Shown: positions 45,415 through 54,041 of the stretch, in pieces
How positions within the stretch are numbered: position 1 is the first letter of the stretch
How the letters are laid out: the number at the start of each line of letters is the position of its first letter
Assembly: GCA_023663185.1 (NCBI GenBank)
Contig: JAMPHY010000002.1
Location: 180,338 to 244,337, forward strand
Length of the DNA stretch: 64,000 bases
Reading direction: 5' to 3'
From: Clostridiales bacterium
Lineage (GTDB): Bacteria; Bacillota; Clostridia; Lachnospirales; Lachnospiraceae
Position numbers and translations under genes: made by a program
Notes under the pieces: generated by a model
Databases searched by the model: none
Seen by the model: the letters and a program-made list of their open reading frames with translations, nothing else
Told to the model about the DNA's origin: nothing

Positions 45415-46806
45415 TTGGCAAGGTCGCAAGGTAATATAAGGAAATACAGACGTCCGATTAATTTTAATATCGGTATGGTTATTTTTGCCGTTATTTTTAT
45501 TTATGTTATTATTTGTATTTTCATGTATTTTTCAACTGAACATATCGTAGGATACGAGGTGCGCGAGGGCGCGTTGTCTTCGGACAATATATATAAGGGA
45601 ATCGCGCTTCGTGACGAGACTATCATCACCAGCACCAGCGCCGGATACACTAACTATTATGCAAGAGAGGGCGAGCGTATAGCAGTAGGCAATCTGGTAT
45701 ATACAATCGACGAGACCGGAAGGCTTTCCGATTATATTAAAACAAGTGAAACCGGAGAGAACTCGCTTACCGATAGGGAACTTGCAGAAATAAAGACGGA
45801 GATAGAGTCTTTTGCCAACGGATTTGACCGCACCAATTTCTCAGAAATTTATAATTTTAAATATAATCTGCAGGGCACGGTTATCAAACTCGCCAATTAC
45901 AACATACTTGAAAATGTCAACGAGCTAAACGGCGCCTCTAATGCGACATTAATCGGGCGCTATTACGCTAACCAAAGCGGCATAATCGTTTATTCCATTG
46001 ACGGCTATGAAGCACTGACGCTTCAGGATATGACTAAGGAGTATTTCAATCAGGAGAACTACGAAAAGAATCATTTGCTCAGTAATGAGCTGGTAGCTTC
46101 CGGAGATCCGGTATATAAACTATCCACCAACGAGGACTGGTCGATAGTTATTCCTGTAGAAAAGGAGCTTGCGAACCGTTTAGTAGAGGAGGAATACGTT
46201 GAAGTCAGATTTCTTAAGAACCAGTATAAGTCGTGGGGAAAGGTAGAAGCCTTCACTAATATAGAGGGAGATACCTTTGTGTCGCTTACCTTCACTAATT
46301 CCATGATAACATTCTGCACAGAGCGCTTTATTGATATAGAGCTTCTATTAGAGAATGAAAAGGGACTTAAGATTCCTAATTCAGCTATTGTTAAGAAGGA
46401 ATTTTTCATCGTTCCTAAAGACTATGTTACGCAGGGCAGCAACAGCGGTTCATACGGAGTTTTGTTAGAAACCGTGGAAGAAGGCGTCATGACAACTAAA
46501 TTCGTAGAGACGACTATCTATGAAGAGACGGAAGAGGAGTATTATATTGACGATACTACCTTAAGAAGCGGCAACTATATTATCAAACCGGATTCGACTG
46601 ATAAGTATGCGATAAGCAGGATTGGTTCGCTTGAAGGAGTCTATAATATTAATAAGGGTTATGCGGATTTTAAGCAGATTATAGTCTTGTATCAAAATGA
46701 TGAGTATTCTATTGTGAAGTCTAATACTACATACGGATTGAATGAGTATGATTATATTGTGCTTGATGCTTCTACGGTGGGAGATAATGATTTGATATAT
46801 GAATAA
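45415..46806 (+). CDS. HlyD-like membrane protein upstream of the ylm/sep cluster
   Basis: 463 aa with one membrane helix near residues 20-40 and a long extracytoplasmic part. The region GYTNYYAREGERIAVGNLVYTID resembles the biotinyl-lipoyl-like hairpin of HlyD/membrane-fusion proteins. The gene is a regular neighbour of ylmE/sepF in clostridia, which hints at a division role (inference). Start TTG 45415 has GGGAG 8 bases upstream; TTG 45397 is also in frame. No partner transporter is adjacent. Confidence 0.7.
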   Translation: MARSQGNIRKYRRPINFNIGMVIFAVIFIYVIICIFMYFSTEHIVGYEVREGALSSDNIYKGIALRDETIITSTSAGYTNYYAREGERIAVGNLVYTIDETGRLSDYIKTSETGENSLTDRELAEIKTEIESFANGFDRTNFSEIYNFKYNLQGTVIKLANYNILENVNELNGASNATLIGRYYANQSGIIVYSIDGYEALTLQDMTKEYFNQENYEKNHLLSNELVASGDPVYKLSTNEDWSIVIPVEKELANRLVEEEYVEVRFLKNQYKSWGKVEAFTNIEGDTFVSLTFTNSMITFCTERFIDIELLLENEKGLKIPNSAIVKKEFFIVPKDYVTQGSNSGSYGVLLETVEEGVMTTKFVETTIYEETEEEYYIDDTTLRSGNYIIKPDSTDKYAISRIGSLEGVYNINKGYADFKQIIVLYQNDEYSIVKSNTTYGLNEYDYIVLDASTVGDNDLIYE

Positions 46807-46842
46807 AGGTGAAGTGTTTAATTGGTATACTGGTACTGGTAC

Positions 46843-46998
46843 GTTGTACAATATATACAAAGCAATGTAGGGCACGCTTCCGCTGCATTGCCGCCAGTAG
46901 CGGTACTAAGCTCGAAAATACCTCGCAGAAGTACAAGACCACTTGCAGTGGTCTACGGCGGCAGAGCACCCTACATTACTTTGTATATATTGTACAAC
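46843..46998 (-). repeat. structured hairpin repeat, copy 3 (inverted orientation)
   Basis: The outer arms start GTTGTACAATATATACAAAG at 46843 and end with the complement at 46998. The reverse complement of the core contains AGACCACT-(4)-AGTGGTCTTGTACTT and TCGAGCTTAGTACCGCT, the same blocks as in copy 2. The mismatches in the arms (46863, 46871, 46872) are C-A on the plus strand but G-U on the minus strand, so the minus strand is the likely structured RNA. Confidence 0.78.
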
Positions 46999-47074
46999 TC
47001 AGGCTGTGAAATAGTGAATTTAGTTGTATATTGAATGAGAATAGGAATAAAGAATGTTATCTTCACAACTTAGG

Positions 47075-47245
47075 GCGACATGGGCTCATATGCTTTCGCT
47101 TGAGGTCCTTGTAAAACGCAGACCACTAAAAGTGGTCTTGTACTTTAGTGAAAAAGCTGCTTTTTAAGCTTTTGAGCTTAGTACCGCTGCGATTTTACAC
47201 GGAGCGAGAGAGTGCCTCAAGTGGAAGCATATGAGTTCATGTCGC
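47075..47245 (+). repeat. structured hairpin repeat, copy 2
   Basis: The outer arms run from GCGACATGGGCTCATATGCT at 47075 to the complement ending at 47245; the four mismatches in 31 positions are all G-U pairs in a plus-strand RNA. The inner stem is CCTTGTAAAACGCAG with CTGCGATTTTACACGG. The next hairpin is AGACCACT-AAA-AGTGGTCT. The stem GTACTTTAG / CTTAGTACC encloses an A/T-rich loop. Together copies 2 and 3 fill the 46807-47275 gap between the HlyD-like gene and yggS. Confidence 0.8.
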
Positions 47246-47275
47246 ATTCATAAGTGAAAGGATAGTGATTATTTT

Positions 47276-47971
47276 ATGATTAAGGAGAATATAGAAGAAG
47301 TAAAGAGTCGTATTCAGAAGGCTTGTGCGGACTGTGGAAGAAAACCGGAAGACGTTAAGCTGATTGCAGTCAGTAAGACGAAGCCTATAGAAATGCTTAA
47401 AGAAGCCTATACTTTCGGCTGTCGGGATTTTGGCGAGAATAAGGTGCAGGAGCTTTTGGATAAATGGGAGCAGATGCCCAAAGACATACGCTGGCACATG
47501 ATTGGGCATTTGCAGCGCAATAAGGTAAAGTACATCGTAGATAAAGTATATCTTATTCATAGCGTGGATTCTCTCAAACTGGCTGAGGAGATAAGTAAAG
47601 AAGCCGTTAAAAAAGGCGTTACGGTATCCATACTTATTGAAGTCAATGTGGCCAAAGAGGAAACCAAGTTCGGAACTACCTGCGAAGATATATACAATTT
47701 GGTGGAAGAAATTGCCAAACTTCCGGGAATTTTGATAAAAGGACTCATGACAATAGCACCATATGTAGAAAAATCAGAAGAAAATAAACAATATTTTGAA
47801 AAATTGAGACAAATATATGTTGACATAATTCACAAAAACATTGATAATGTTTATATGGAAGAACTTTCTATGGGAATGACCGGTGATTTTGAAACCGCCA
47901 TTGCAGAGGGAGCCACTTATATAAGAATAGGAACAGCCATATTCGGAGAACGCCTGTATGCGAACACATAA
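47276..47971 (+). CDS. yggS: YggS-family PLP homeostasis protein
   Basis: Pyridoxal-phosphate-binding protein that buffers PLP and affects amino-acid metabolism; no enzymatic reaction is known. The PLP lysine is in LIAVSKTKP. Other motifs are FGENKVQELLDKW, WHMIGHLQRNKVKYI and SMGMTGDFETAIAEGATYIRIG. 231 aa. It is followed by sepF, the usual ylm order (ylmE-ylmF). Confidence 0.9.
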   Translation: MIKENIEEVKSRIQKACADCGRKPEDVKLIAVSKTKPIEMLKEAYTFGCRDFGENKVQELLDKWEQMPKDIRWHMIGHLQRNKVKYIVDKVYLIHSVDSLKLAEEISKEAVKKGVTVSILIEVNVAKEETKFGTTCEDIYNLVEEIAKLPGILIKGLMTIAPYVEKSEENKQYFEKLRQIYVDIIHKNIDNVYMEELSMGMTGDFETAIAEGATYIRIGTAIFGERLYANT

Positions 47972-48003
47972 TAAATACAGGTATGGAAAGGGGCGGTATT
48001 GAT

Positions 48004-48501
48004 ATGAGCGTTATGGATAAATTTTTAAATGCAATGAAGTTGAACGATGAAGACGACGACGATTTCTACGATGATGATTATTATGATGAACCGGAACCGG
48101 TTAAAAAGCCGACGCCGGCAAGAGATGATACTCTCGACGATGAGAAACCGGTAAAGAAGACGACGCCTAAAGTAACACCTATGAGGCAGACTAAGAAAAT
48201 GGTGGGTTCAGGTATGGAAGTATGCGTTATTAAACCTACTACTGTAGAGGACGCAAGGGAAATCACAGAGACTTTGCTGGCAAACCGCACGGTTGTACTT
48301 AATTTGGAAGGTCTGGACGTGGAGATTGCACAGAGGATAATAGATTTTACCTCAGGTTCATGCTTCGCCATCAGCGGAAACCTACAGAAAATATCCCAGT
48401 ACATATTTATAATTACGCCGGCAAGCGTCGATATTTCCGGTGATTTTCAGGATATTTTGGCGGGTTCTTCTTTCGACGTTCCCATTAACCGAGGAATTTA
48501 G
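48004..48501 (+). CDS. sepF: cell division protein SepF
   Basis: FtsZ-binding membrane anchor of the divisome. The N-terminal amphipathic stretch MSVMDKFLNAMKL should bind membrane, then comes a long acidic/Pro-rich linker (about residues 18-70). The SepF core begins at MEVCVIKPTTVEDAREITETL and includes RTVVLNLEGLD and QRIIDFTSGSCFAISGNLQ. 165 aa from ATG 48004 (AAAGGGG upstream). A terminator follows directly. Confidence 0.92.
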   Translation: MSVMDKFLNAMKLNDEDDDDFYDDDYYDEPEPVKKPTPARDDTLDDEKPVKKTTPKVTPMRQTKKMVGSGMEVCVIKPTTVEDAREITETLLANRTVVLNLEGLDVEIAQRIIDFTSGSCFAISGNLQKISQYIFIITPASVDISGDFQDILAGSSFDVPINRGI

Positions 48502-48504
48502 CTT

Positions 48505-48534
48505 AAAAAGTGCCGTCTTAGGCGGCGCTTTTTT
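48505..48534 (+). terminator. intrinsic terminator after sepF
   Basis: AAAAAGTGCCG (48505-48515) pairs with CGGCGCTTTTT (48523-48533), with T-rich sequence continuing. GTGCCG/CGGCGC allows one G-U pair. Confidence 0.85.
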
Positions 48535-48572
48535 CATATATATAAAAATACATTATTAAAGGAAGAAAGACT

Positions 48573-49682
48573 ATGGCTGACAGAATGACTATCAATTATG
48601 ATAAAAAGCCCTGCTACGATATTGTCTTTGCACAGGATTTCGGCGGGCTGTTGGAAGAACTTAAGGATTTGGGGATTGAAGAGCGCAGGGCGGCGATTAT
48701 CGCTGATACTAACACAGCGTCTTTATACGGCGAAGAAATAAAGAATATTCTTGACGGAAACTGTAAAAAAGTGATTTTATATAGTATTCCTGCCGGAGAA
48801 GAAAACAAGACCTTAGATAATATCAAAGAGATATATAGGACGTTAATTGAAGAGAAATTTGACAGAAAAGATCTGCTTATCGCATTAGGCGGCGGAGTAG
48901 TGGGCGACATGACGGGATATACTGCTGCAACGTATCTTCGCGGGATTGACTTTGCGCAGGTACCGACTACGCTTCTTGCACAGGCTGACAGTAGCATAGG
49001 CGGCAAGACGGGCGTGGATTTTGACGGCTATAAGAACATGGTAGGCGCATTTTATATGCCTAAGCTTGTCTATATGAATGTAAGCACGTTAAAGACGCTG
49101 GACGACAGGCAGTATTATTCAGGCTTTGCTGAAATTATGAAGTATGGTCTGATTAAAAACGCTTCATATTATGAATGGCTGCTTGAAAATATGTACGAGA
49201 TACATGATAGGGATTTGAACGTATTGGAAGAGATGGTGATGCAAAGCTGTGCCATCAAGAAGCTTGTGGTGGAAAAAGATCCGAAGGAGCAGGGCGAGAG
49301 AGCATTATTGAATTTTGGGCATACGATAGGACATGCAATAGAGAAGGCGACAAACTTCAAAATGCTCCACGGCGAATGTATTGCACTAGGCGCTGTTGCC
49401 GCGGCGTTTATTTCATGGAAGCATAACTGGCTGTCGATGGAAGAATACTACGAAATCAGGGACATGTATGTGCCTTTTAACCTTCCTATCAGCATTCAGG
49501 ATATTAATCCGCAGGAAATTCTTGAACTGACTAAATCCGATAAAAAGATGGCGGCAGGACAGATTCGCTTTATCCTGCTTAAGAAAGTCGGAAAAGCCGT
49601 TATAGATATGAATGTGACGGACAAAGAAATTTTAAATGCCATAAACGAGATACTTTATACTGAGGAAGACGCAAAAGAGTAA
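48573..49682 (+). CDS. aroB: 3-dehydroquinate synthase
   Basis: Second shikimate-pathway step, converting DAHP to 3-dehydroquinate with NAD and a divalent metal. NAD-binding ALGGGVVGDMTGY, PTTLLAQADSSIGGKTGVD and GFAEIMKYGLI are present. The metal-ligand segments are NFGHTIGHAIE and HGECIALG. 369 aa. It is followed by lspA, a gene of unrelated function, without a visible terminator. Confidence 0.93.
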   Translation: MADRMTINYDKKPCYDIVFAQDFGGLLEELKDLGIEERRAAIIADTNTASLYGEEIKNILDGNCKKVILYSIPAGEENKTLDNIKEIYRTLIEEKFDRKDLLIALGGGVVGDMTGYTAATYLRGIDFAQVPTTLLAQADSSIGGKTGVDFDGYKNMVGAFYMPKLVYMNVSTLKTLDDRQYYSGFAEIMKYGLIKNASYYEWLLENMYEIHDRDLNVLEEMVMQSCAIKKLVVEKDPKEQGERALLNFGHTIGHAIEKATNFKMLHGECIALGAVAAAFISWKHNWLSMEEYYEIRDMYVPFNLPISIQDINPQEILELTKSDKKMAAGQIRFILLKKVGKAVIDMNVTDKEILNAINEILYTEEDAKE

Positions 49683-49701
49683 GTAAAATGGGAGCTTAAT
49701 T

Positions 49702-50250
49702 ATGAGTAAAGCCAGAAAAAAAGTGAATGTGCGTAAAGTACGCATACTTATAATTGATATATTATTGATTGTCGCGCTGATTTTTATTGACCAGTTCAGT
49801 AAATACCTTGCCGTTATCAGACTGAAAGATAAACCGGCGTTTCCTATTATTAACGGCATCTTAGAGCTTAATTATCTGGAAAATCACGGGGCGGCTTTCG
49901 GTATGCTGCAAAACCAGAGAGTCTTTTTTATTTTTGTCGAGGTTATAGTTCTTGGCGCTATAGCTTATATTCTGTATAAGACGCCGAACAATAAGAAATA
50001 CACACGCATGCACATACTGCTTTCATTGATTGCCGCGGGCGCTATCGGTAATATGATTGACCGTATACGGTTTAATTATGTGGTAGACTTTATCTATATT
50101 GTACTTATTAATTTCCCGATTTTTAATCTGGCGGATATGTATGTGACCTTCTCTACGGCGATACTTGTGCTGTCGCTTTTATTCTATTATAAAGAGAGCG
50201 ATTTGGAGTTTATAAGTTTGAGGCAGAAGAAGTATAGGGAAATTGACTAA
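49702..50250 (+). CDS. lspA: lipoprotein signal peptidase II
   Basis: Membrane aspartyl protease that removes signal peptides from prolipoproteins such as those at 43781 and 55246. Four membrane helices. The conserved asparagine loop is LNYLENHGAAFGM, and the catalytic Asp motifs are IGNMIDRIRFNYVVDFI and FNLADMYV. 182 aa with a basic N-terminal extension. It is followed 14 bp later by a pseudouridine synthase, the standard lspA-rluD pair. Confidence 0.94.
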   Translation: MSKARKKVNVRKVRILIIDILLIVALIFIDQFSKYLAVIRLKDKPAFPIINGILELNYLENHGAAFGMLQNQRVFFIFVEVIVLGAIAYILYKTPNNKKYTRMHILLSLIAAGAIGNMIDRIRFNYVVDFIYIVLINFPIFNLADMYVTFSTAILVLSLLFYYKESDLEFISLRQKKYREID

Positions 50251-50264
50251 AAGAGGAATTATAT

Positions 50265-51188
50265 ATGGAAGAGTTCAGTTATCGTATCTCATTAGAGGAT
50301 ACAGACGAACGGCTTGATAAGTGGATAAGCGGCGCTTTGCAGGATATATCGCGTTCATATATTCAGAAATTAATTAAAGATAATCTGGTATTCGTCAACG
50401 AGCAGCCGCAGAAGGCAAGTTACCGCTTAAAAGCCGATGATGAAATCCGTTTTCAGATTCCAGAGGCGTTCAAGCCTTCCATTCTGGAAGAAAATATTCC
50501 CATAACAATATTGTATGAAGACGATGATATTCTTGTTGTAGATAAACCAAAGGGCATGGTTGTGCACCCAGCGCCGGGACATTATAGCGGCACGCTTGTA
50601 AACGCGGTGATGTATCACTGTAAGGACAGGCTTTCGGGCATAAACGGCGTAATGCGCCCCGGCATAGTTCATAGGATAGATAAGGACACCACAGGTTCAA
50701 TCATTATCTGCAAGAATGACAATGCGCATAATTCCATTGCCGCACAGTTAAAAGAACATTCTATTACACGCAAGTACCGCGCCATCGTACATGGTCGGAT
50801 AACGGAGGAAGAAGGCTGTATTGACGCACCCATAGGCAGAGACGATAAAGAACGCAAGAAGATGGCAATTAATGAACAGCATGGAAAGAGAGCCGTAACT
50901 CATTACAAGGTATTGAAAGCATATAAAGAATACACATACATAGAATGTCAGTTAGAGACAGGGCGCACACACCAGATACGTGTGCATATGGCGTCAATCG
51001 GACACTCGCTTCTTGGCGACGAGGTATACGGCGGTAATCATAAGTCGCGCTTTCATACGGTGGGACAGACATTGCACGCTATGACAATCGGCTTCCTTCA
51101 GCCTACAAGCAGAGAATACATAGAAGTATCCGCTCCGCTGCCGGAGTATTTTGAGAAGATACTGTCGGCGTTAGAGCAGAGGTGTTGA
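50265..51188 (+). CDS. RluD-type 23S rRNA pseudouridine synthase
   Basis: 307 aa. The N-terminal S4 domain (DERLDKWISGALQDISRSYIQ) is followed by the RluA catalytic core: VVDKPKGMVVHPAPGH, HRIDKDTTGSII with the catalytic Asp, ETGRTHQIRVHMASIGHSLLGDEVYGG. It resembles RluD, which modifies helix 69 of 23S rRNA, but the exact target is inferred only. Located directly behind lspA. Confidence 0.9.
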   Translation: MEEFSYRISLEDTDERLDKWISGALQDISRSYIQKLIKDNLVFVNEQPQKASYRLKADDEIRFQIPEAFKPSILEENIPITILYEDDDILVVDKPKGMVVHPAPGHYSGTLVNAVMYHCKDRLSGINGVMRPGIVHRIDKDTTGSIIICKNDNAHNSIAAQLKEHSITRKYRAIVHGRITEEEGCIDAPIGRDDKERKKMAINEQHGKRAVTHYKVLKAYKEYTYIECQLETGRTHQIRVHMASIGHSLLGDEVYGGNHKSRFHTVGQTLHAMTIGFLQPTSREYIEVSAPLPEYFEKILSALEQRC

Positions 51189-51316
51189 AAATTCTTAAAT
51201 TTTTATTAAATTATGATTGTATTTTATACATATGTGTGGTAAATTAATAATATGTTTGTTTTATAAATAATAATATAAACAATAATATATTAAACAACAA
51301 TACGGAGGAGTATTGC

Positions 51317-51898
51317 ATGAATACGGTCGATTATTTGGATAGACTGCTGGCAAAGTACTCCGGTACGTTCGATATTTATCAACCATATGTTATTCATGGA
51401 AAAGAGTATCCTGCGTATGGATACTTTTTTTCACATGTTGAGAAGTATGTGCTGATTAGGGAAGCTAATATGTGGTCTTCCGACAGCTATGAACATATAA
51501 TTTTTATAGAGACTAAAGAGCTTACACAAGAGCTGCTTAACGAAGCCTATATGCTTGTAAAAGATTATATGGAACCGGTTCTGGTAAGAAAAGGAGAGGA
51601 TATGCCTGAACCAAACCATATGTACAGTTATTTAACGATTGCATTTTTATCCGATATGCCGGTTTCTAAATCTTTACAGAAGAAAGTAAAGAAGTTTAAA
51701 TTTGAAAAAGGATATAGATTCGGAATGCGCGGCTTTTCACAGGCACATATAGTTTGCGCTTCGATGGAAGATGAGCGTGTATACAGCAATTTTGCCGCTC
51801 GTTCGTCTAGGAAGGTCTATAAAGATACATTTGCAGAGGTAAAGAAAGGCAAGCCGGGATATAGACAATTAATATCTGAACAGAATAAAACAGGATAA
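51317..51898 (+). CDS. unknown protein upstream of cstA
   Basis: 193 aa, soluble, rich in Tyr/Lys/Glu. It has no named domain I recognise; the C-terminal third is strongly basic (KKVKKFKFEKGYRFGMRGF). It has its own upstream AT-rich region with a possible promoter TTGTAT (51217-51222)-N17-TAAATT (51240-51245), and RBS GGAGG. cstA follows after 196 bp in the same direction but probably from its own promoter. Confidence 0.6.
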   Translation: MNTVDYLDRLLAKYSGTFDIYQPYVIHGKEYPAYGYFFSHVEKYVLIREANMWSSDSYEHIIFIETKELTQELLNEAYMLVKDYMEPVLVRKGEDMPEPNHMYSYLTIAFLSDMPVSKSLQKKVKKFKFEKGYRFGMRGFSQAHIVCASMEDERVYSNFAARSSRKVYKDTFAEVKKGKPGYRQLISEQNKTG

Positions 51899-52094
51899 AG
51901 TTGCAGCTTAATAAATATATGATTTGATAAGCTATTTAATGTAATTATGTATGATTGAATGAAAAAGTATAAATAAGATATAAAGCAAATTGGATATTTA
52001 ATAATATGTGCTTATATAATAGAGCAATCTATTTAAATATAAGAAGTTCCAAAATTTTTTAACCATTTTAACAAATTTATAGGAGGGATTTAGT

Positions 52095-53756
52095 GTGAAT
52101 TCAGTAGTATTAATTTTGCTGGCTATTGTTATCTTCGTGGTAGCTTATCTTACATACGGCAGATACTTAGCTAAGACATGGGGAATCGACCCCACTCGCA
52201 AAACGCCGGCTCATGAGTTTGAAGACGGTGTGGATTATTGTCCTGCAAAGACTCCGGTTCTTATGGGACACCATTTTTCATCAATCGCCGGTGCAGGCCC
52301 TATCAATGGTCCTATTCAGGCAGCATTTTTCGGTTGGATTCCATGTTTCTTATGGATTGTAGTCGGCGGTATTTTCTTTGGCGCCGTTCAGGATTTCGGT
52401 TCCATTTTCGTATCTATCCGTCATGAAGGCAAGTCTCTTGGCGAAGTTATTGAAGAAAATATCGGACGTAAGAGCAGGGTTCTTTTTACCGTATTTGCAT
52501 GGCTGGTTCTTTTGCTCGTTATCGCAGCCTTTGCAGATATCGTGGCAAATTCCTTTACGGGAAGCGCAGCGAACGGCTCTGTGGCAACAGCGTCCATGCT
52601 TTTTATCGTACTGGCAATCGGTTTTGGTTTTGCAGTATATAGAAAGAATGCTCCGATGGTTGTTGCATCTGTTGTAGGCGTCGTCCTGTTGGCAGCTTGT
52701 GTTGCAATTGGCCTTGCTTTCCCGATTGAACTTCCTAAGACTTTCTGGATTGCATTCGTATTTGTATACATCATGATTGCATCTGTAACGCCTGTATGGA
52801 TTCTGTTACAGCCCAGGGATTATTTAAGTTCTTTCTTACTTTACTTTATGATGATTGCTGCTGTAATCGGTATTTTCGGTGCGCATCCGGCTATCCAGAT
52901 TCCGGCGTTTGTTAATTTCAAAGTAGGAAATAACTATTTGTTCCCGACGCTTTTCATTACTATTGCCTGTGGTGCGATTTCAGGTTTCCATTCACTGATT
53001 GGTTCCGGTACGACATCAAAGCAGCTTGATAATGAAAAAGATGCATTATTGGTAGGTTATGGCTCCATGTTAATCGAGTGTGTACTTGCAGTTATCTCTT
53101 TGATTGCTGTTGCAACATTAACAACAGACGGACAGTTCGCTGCAGCAGGCTATGCTTCTCCGACAGTTGTATTTGCTACTGCAGTTTCCGGTTTCTTTGC
53201 AACGCTCGGCTTTTCAGAAAGCGCAGTTTCTGCAACTTATACGATTATCGCCCTTGCGGTATCATGCTTCTGCCTGACATCTCTTGATACGGCTACGAGA
53301 CTTGGACGTTTCATGTTCCAGGAGCTGTTTGCAGGAACAGAAGTAGGCAAGAAACTTAAACTTGAGAATATGTATGTAGCTACTATTATTACAGCATTAT
53401 GCGGTTTTGCACTCTGCCTTGCAGGATATGCAAAGGTATGGCCGCTGTTCGGCGCTTGTAACCAGCTTGTAGCGGTTCCGGCGTTCCTTGCTATCGGTAC
53501 TTATTTAAAGAAAATCGGCAGAAACAACAAGATGCTGTATATCCCGATTATCTTTATGTCATGTGCGACACTGGTTTCACTGGTGCTTTCATTTAAAAAT
53601 AACATGGTTGCTTTAATAGGGGGGGGACTCGACGGTACTGCAACATTTACAAACGTATTGCAGAACGTTATCATCGTTCCTATCGTAATACTTGCTGTTA
53701 TTCTTCTTATCGATGGCGGCAAGGCATTATGGGGCAAAGAAAAGAAAGCGGCATAA
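52095..53756 (+). CDS. cstA: carbon starvation protein CstA family transporter
   Basis: Polytopic membrane protein. Relatives in enterobacteria take up peptides or pyruvate; the substrate here is not known. Family segments are TYGRYLAKTWGIDPTRKTPA, GHHFSSIAGAGPINGPIQA, GAVQDFGSIFVSIRHEGKS and SGTTSKQLDNEKDA. 553 aa is the shorter Firmicute form, with about 15 helices. Start GTG 52095 behind AGGAGGG. The coding sequence contains a run of eight G at 53619-53626 (codons for Gly), about 45 codons before the stop. Confidence 0.92.
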   Translation: MNSVVLILLAIVIFVVAYLTYGRYLAKTWGIDPTRKTPAHEFEDGVDYCPAKTPVLMGHHFSSIAGAGPINGPIQAAFFGWIPCFLWIVVGGIFFGAVQDFGSIFVSIRHEGKSLGEVIEENIGRKSRVLFTVFAWLVLLLVIAAFADIVANSFTGSAANGSVATASMLFIVLAIGFGFAVYRKNAPMVVASVVGVVLLAACVAIGLAFPIELPKTFWIAFVFVYIMIASVTPVWILLQPRDYLSSFLLYFMMIAAVIGIFGAHPAIQIPAFVNFKVGNNYLFPTLFITIACGAISGFHSLIGSGTTSKQLDNEKDALLVGYGSMLIECVLAVISLIAVATLTTDGQFAAAGYASPTVVFATAVSGFFATLGFSESAVSATYTIIALAVSCFCLTSLDTATRLGRFMFQELFAGTEVGKKLKLENMYVATIITALCGFALCLAGYAKVWPLFGACNQLVAVPAFLAIGTYLKKIGRNNKMLYIPIIFMSCATLVSLVLSFKNNMVALIGGGLDGTATFTNVLQNVIIVPIVILAVILLIDGGKALWGKEKKAA

Positions 53757-53770
53757 TTTAGGTAAGTATA

Positions 53771-53799
53771 TTGCAATCTAAATCTGCATATGCTATAAT
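53771..53799 (+). promoter_or_regulatory. promoter of the putative antitoxin RNA
   Basis: TTGCAA (53771-53776), 17-bp spacer, TATAAT (53794-53799), with TGC just before the -10 giving an extended -10. It is a strong consensus promoter with no gene behind it on this strand other than the small RNA. Confidence 0.75.
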
Positions 53800-53805
53800 G
53801 CCATT

Positions 53806-53880
53806 AGGCAATGAGTCAAACATTTTATGTATTCACCAAAAACGAAACCCCGACAGGTGCAACTGCCGGGGTTTCTTCTC
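53806..53880 (+). ncRNA. putative type I antitoxin RNA (RNA II-like)
   Basis: Predicted from promoter 53771-53799 to terminator 53844-53875, about 75 nt. Its 5' part (53810-53837) repeats, with small gaps, the plus-strand sequence at 53981-54006, which is the complement of the toxin ribosome binding site and start codon. It can therefore pair with the toxin mRNA at that site. It also overlaps the toxin transcript at the shared terminator. The size and the two-site pairing match RNA II of the pAD1 par locus. Confidence 0.7.
53844..53875. terminator. bidirectional terminator shared by toxin and antitoxin RNAs
   Basis: GAAACCCCGACAG (53844-53856) pairs with CTGCCGGGGTTTC (53863-53875). The plus strand continues TTCTC; the minus strand continues into GTTTTTGG. 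Transcripts from both sides can end here. Confidence 0.85.
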
Positions 53881-53904
53881 GATTTATGGCTGAGCAGACC
53901 AAGG

Positions 53905-53994
53905 CTAGTTGTTGTCTTCTTTTCTGCCTAGCCATTTGCAAATATAGTAGGCAACTATACTTGCCAGTACAGAAAGAATAAATGAGTCAAACAT
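53905..53994 (-). CDS. 29-aa hydrophobic peptide, Fst/par-like type I toxin
   Basis: ATG (53994-53992) follows AAAGGGGGTGAAATACAT on the minus strand, with a strong RBS. The peptide starts MFDSFILSVLASIVAYYICK, a single membrane helix, and continues WLGRKEDNN, a short charged tail. This is the size and layout of Fst-family and similar clostridial type I toxins, which damage the membrane when expressed. It is too short for ordinary gene callers. Transcription runs leftward toward the shared terminator and the antitoxin RNA. Predicted toxin mRNA is about 200 nt. Confidence 0.75.
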   Translation of the reverse strand: MFDSFILSVLASIVAYYICKWLGRKEDNN

Positions 53995-54041
53995 ATGTAT
54001 TTCACCCCCTTTCCGTTGCGGATTGGGTTGACAACACATAA

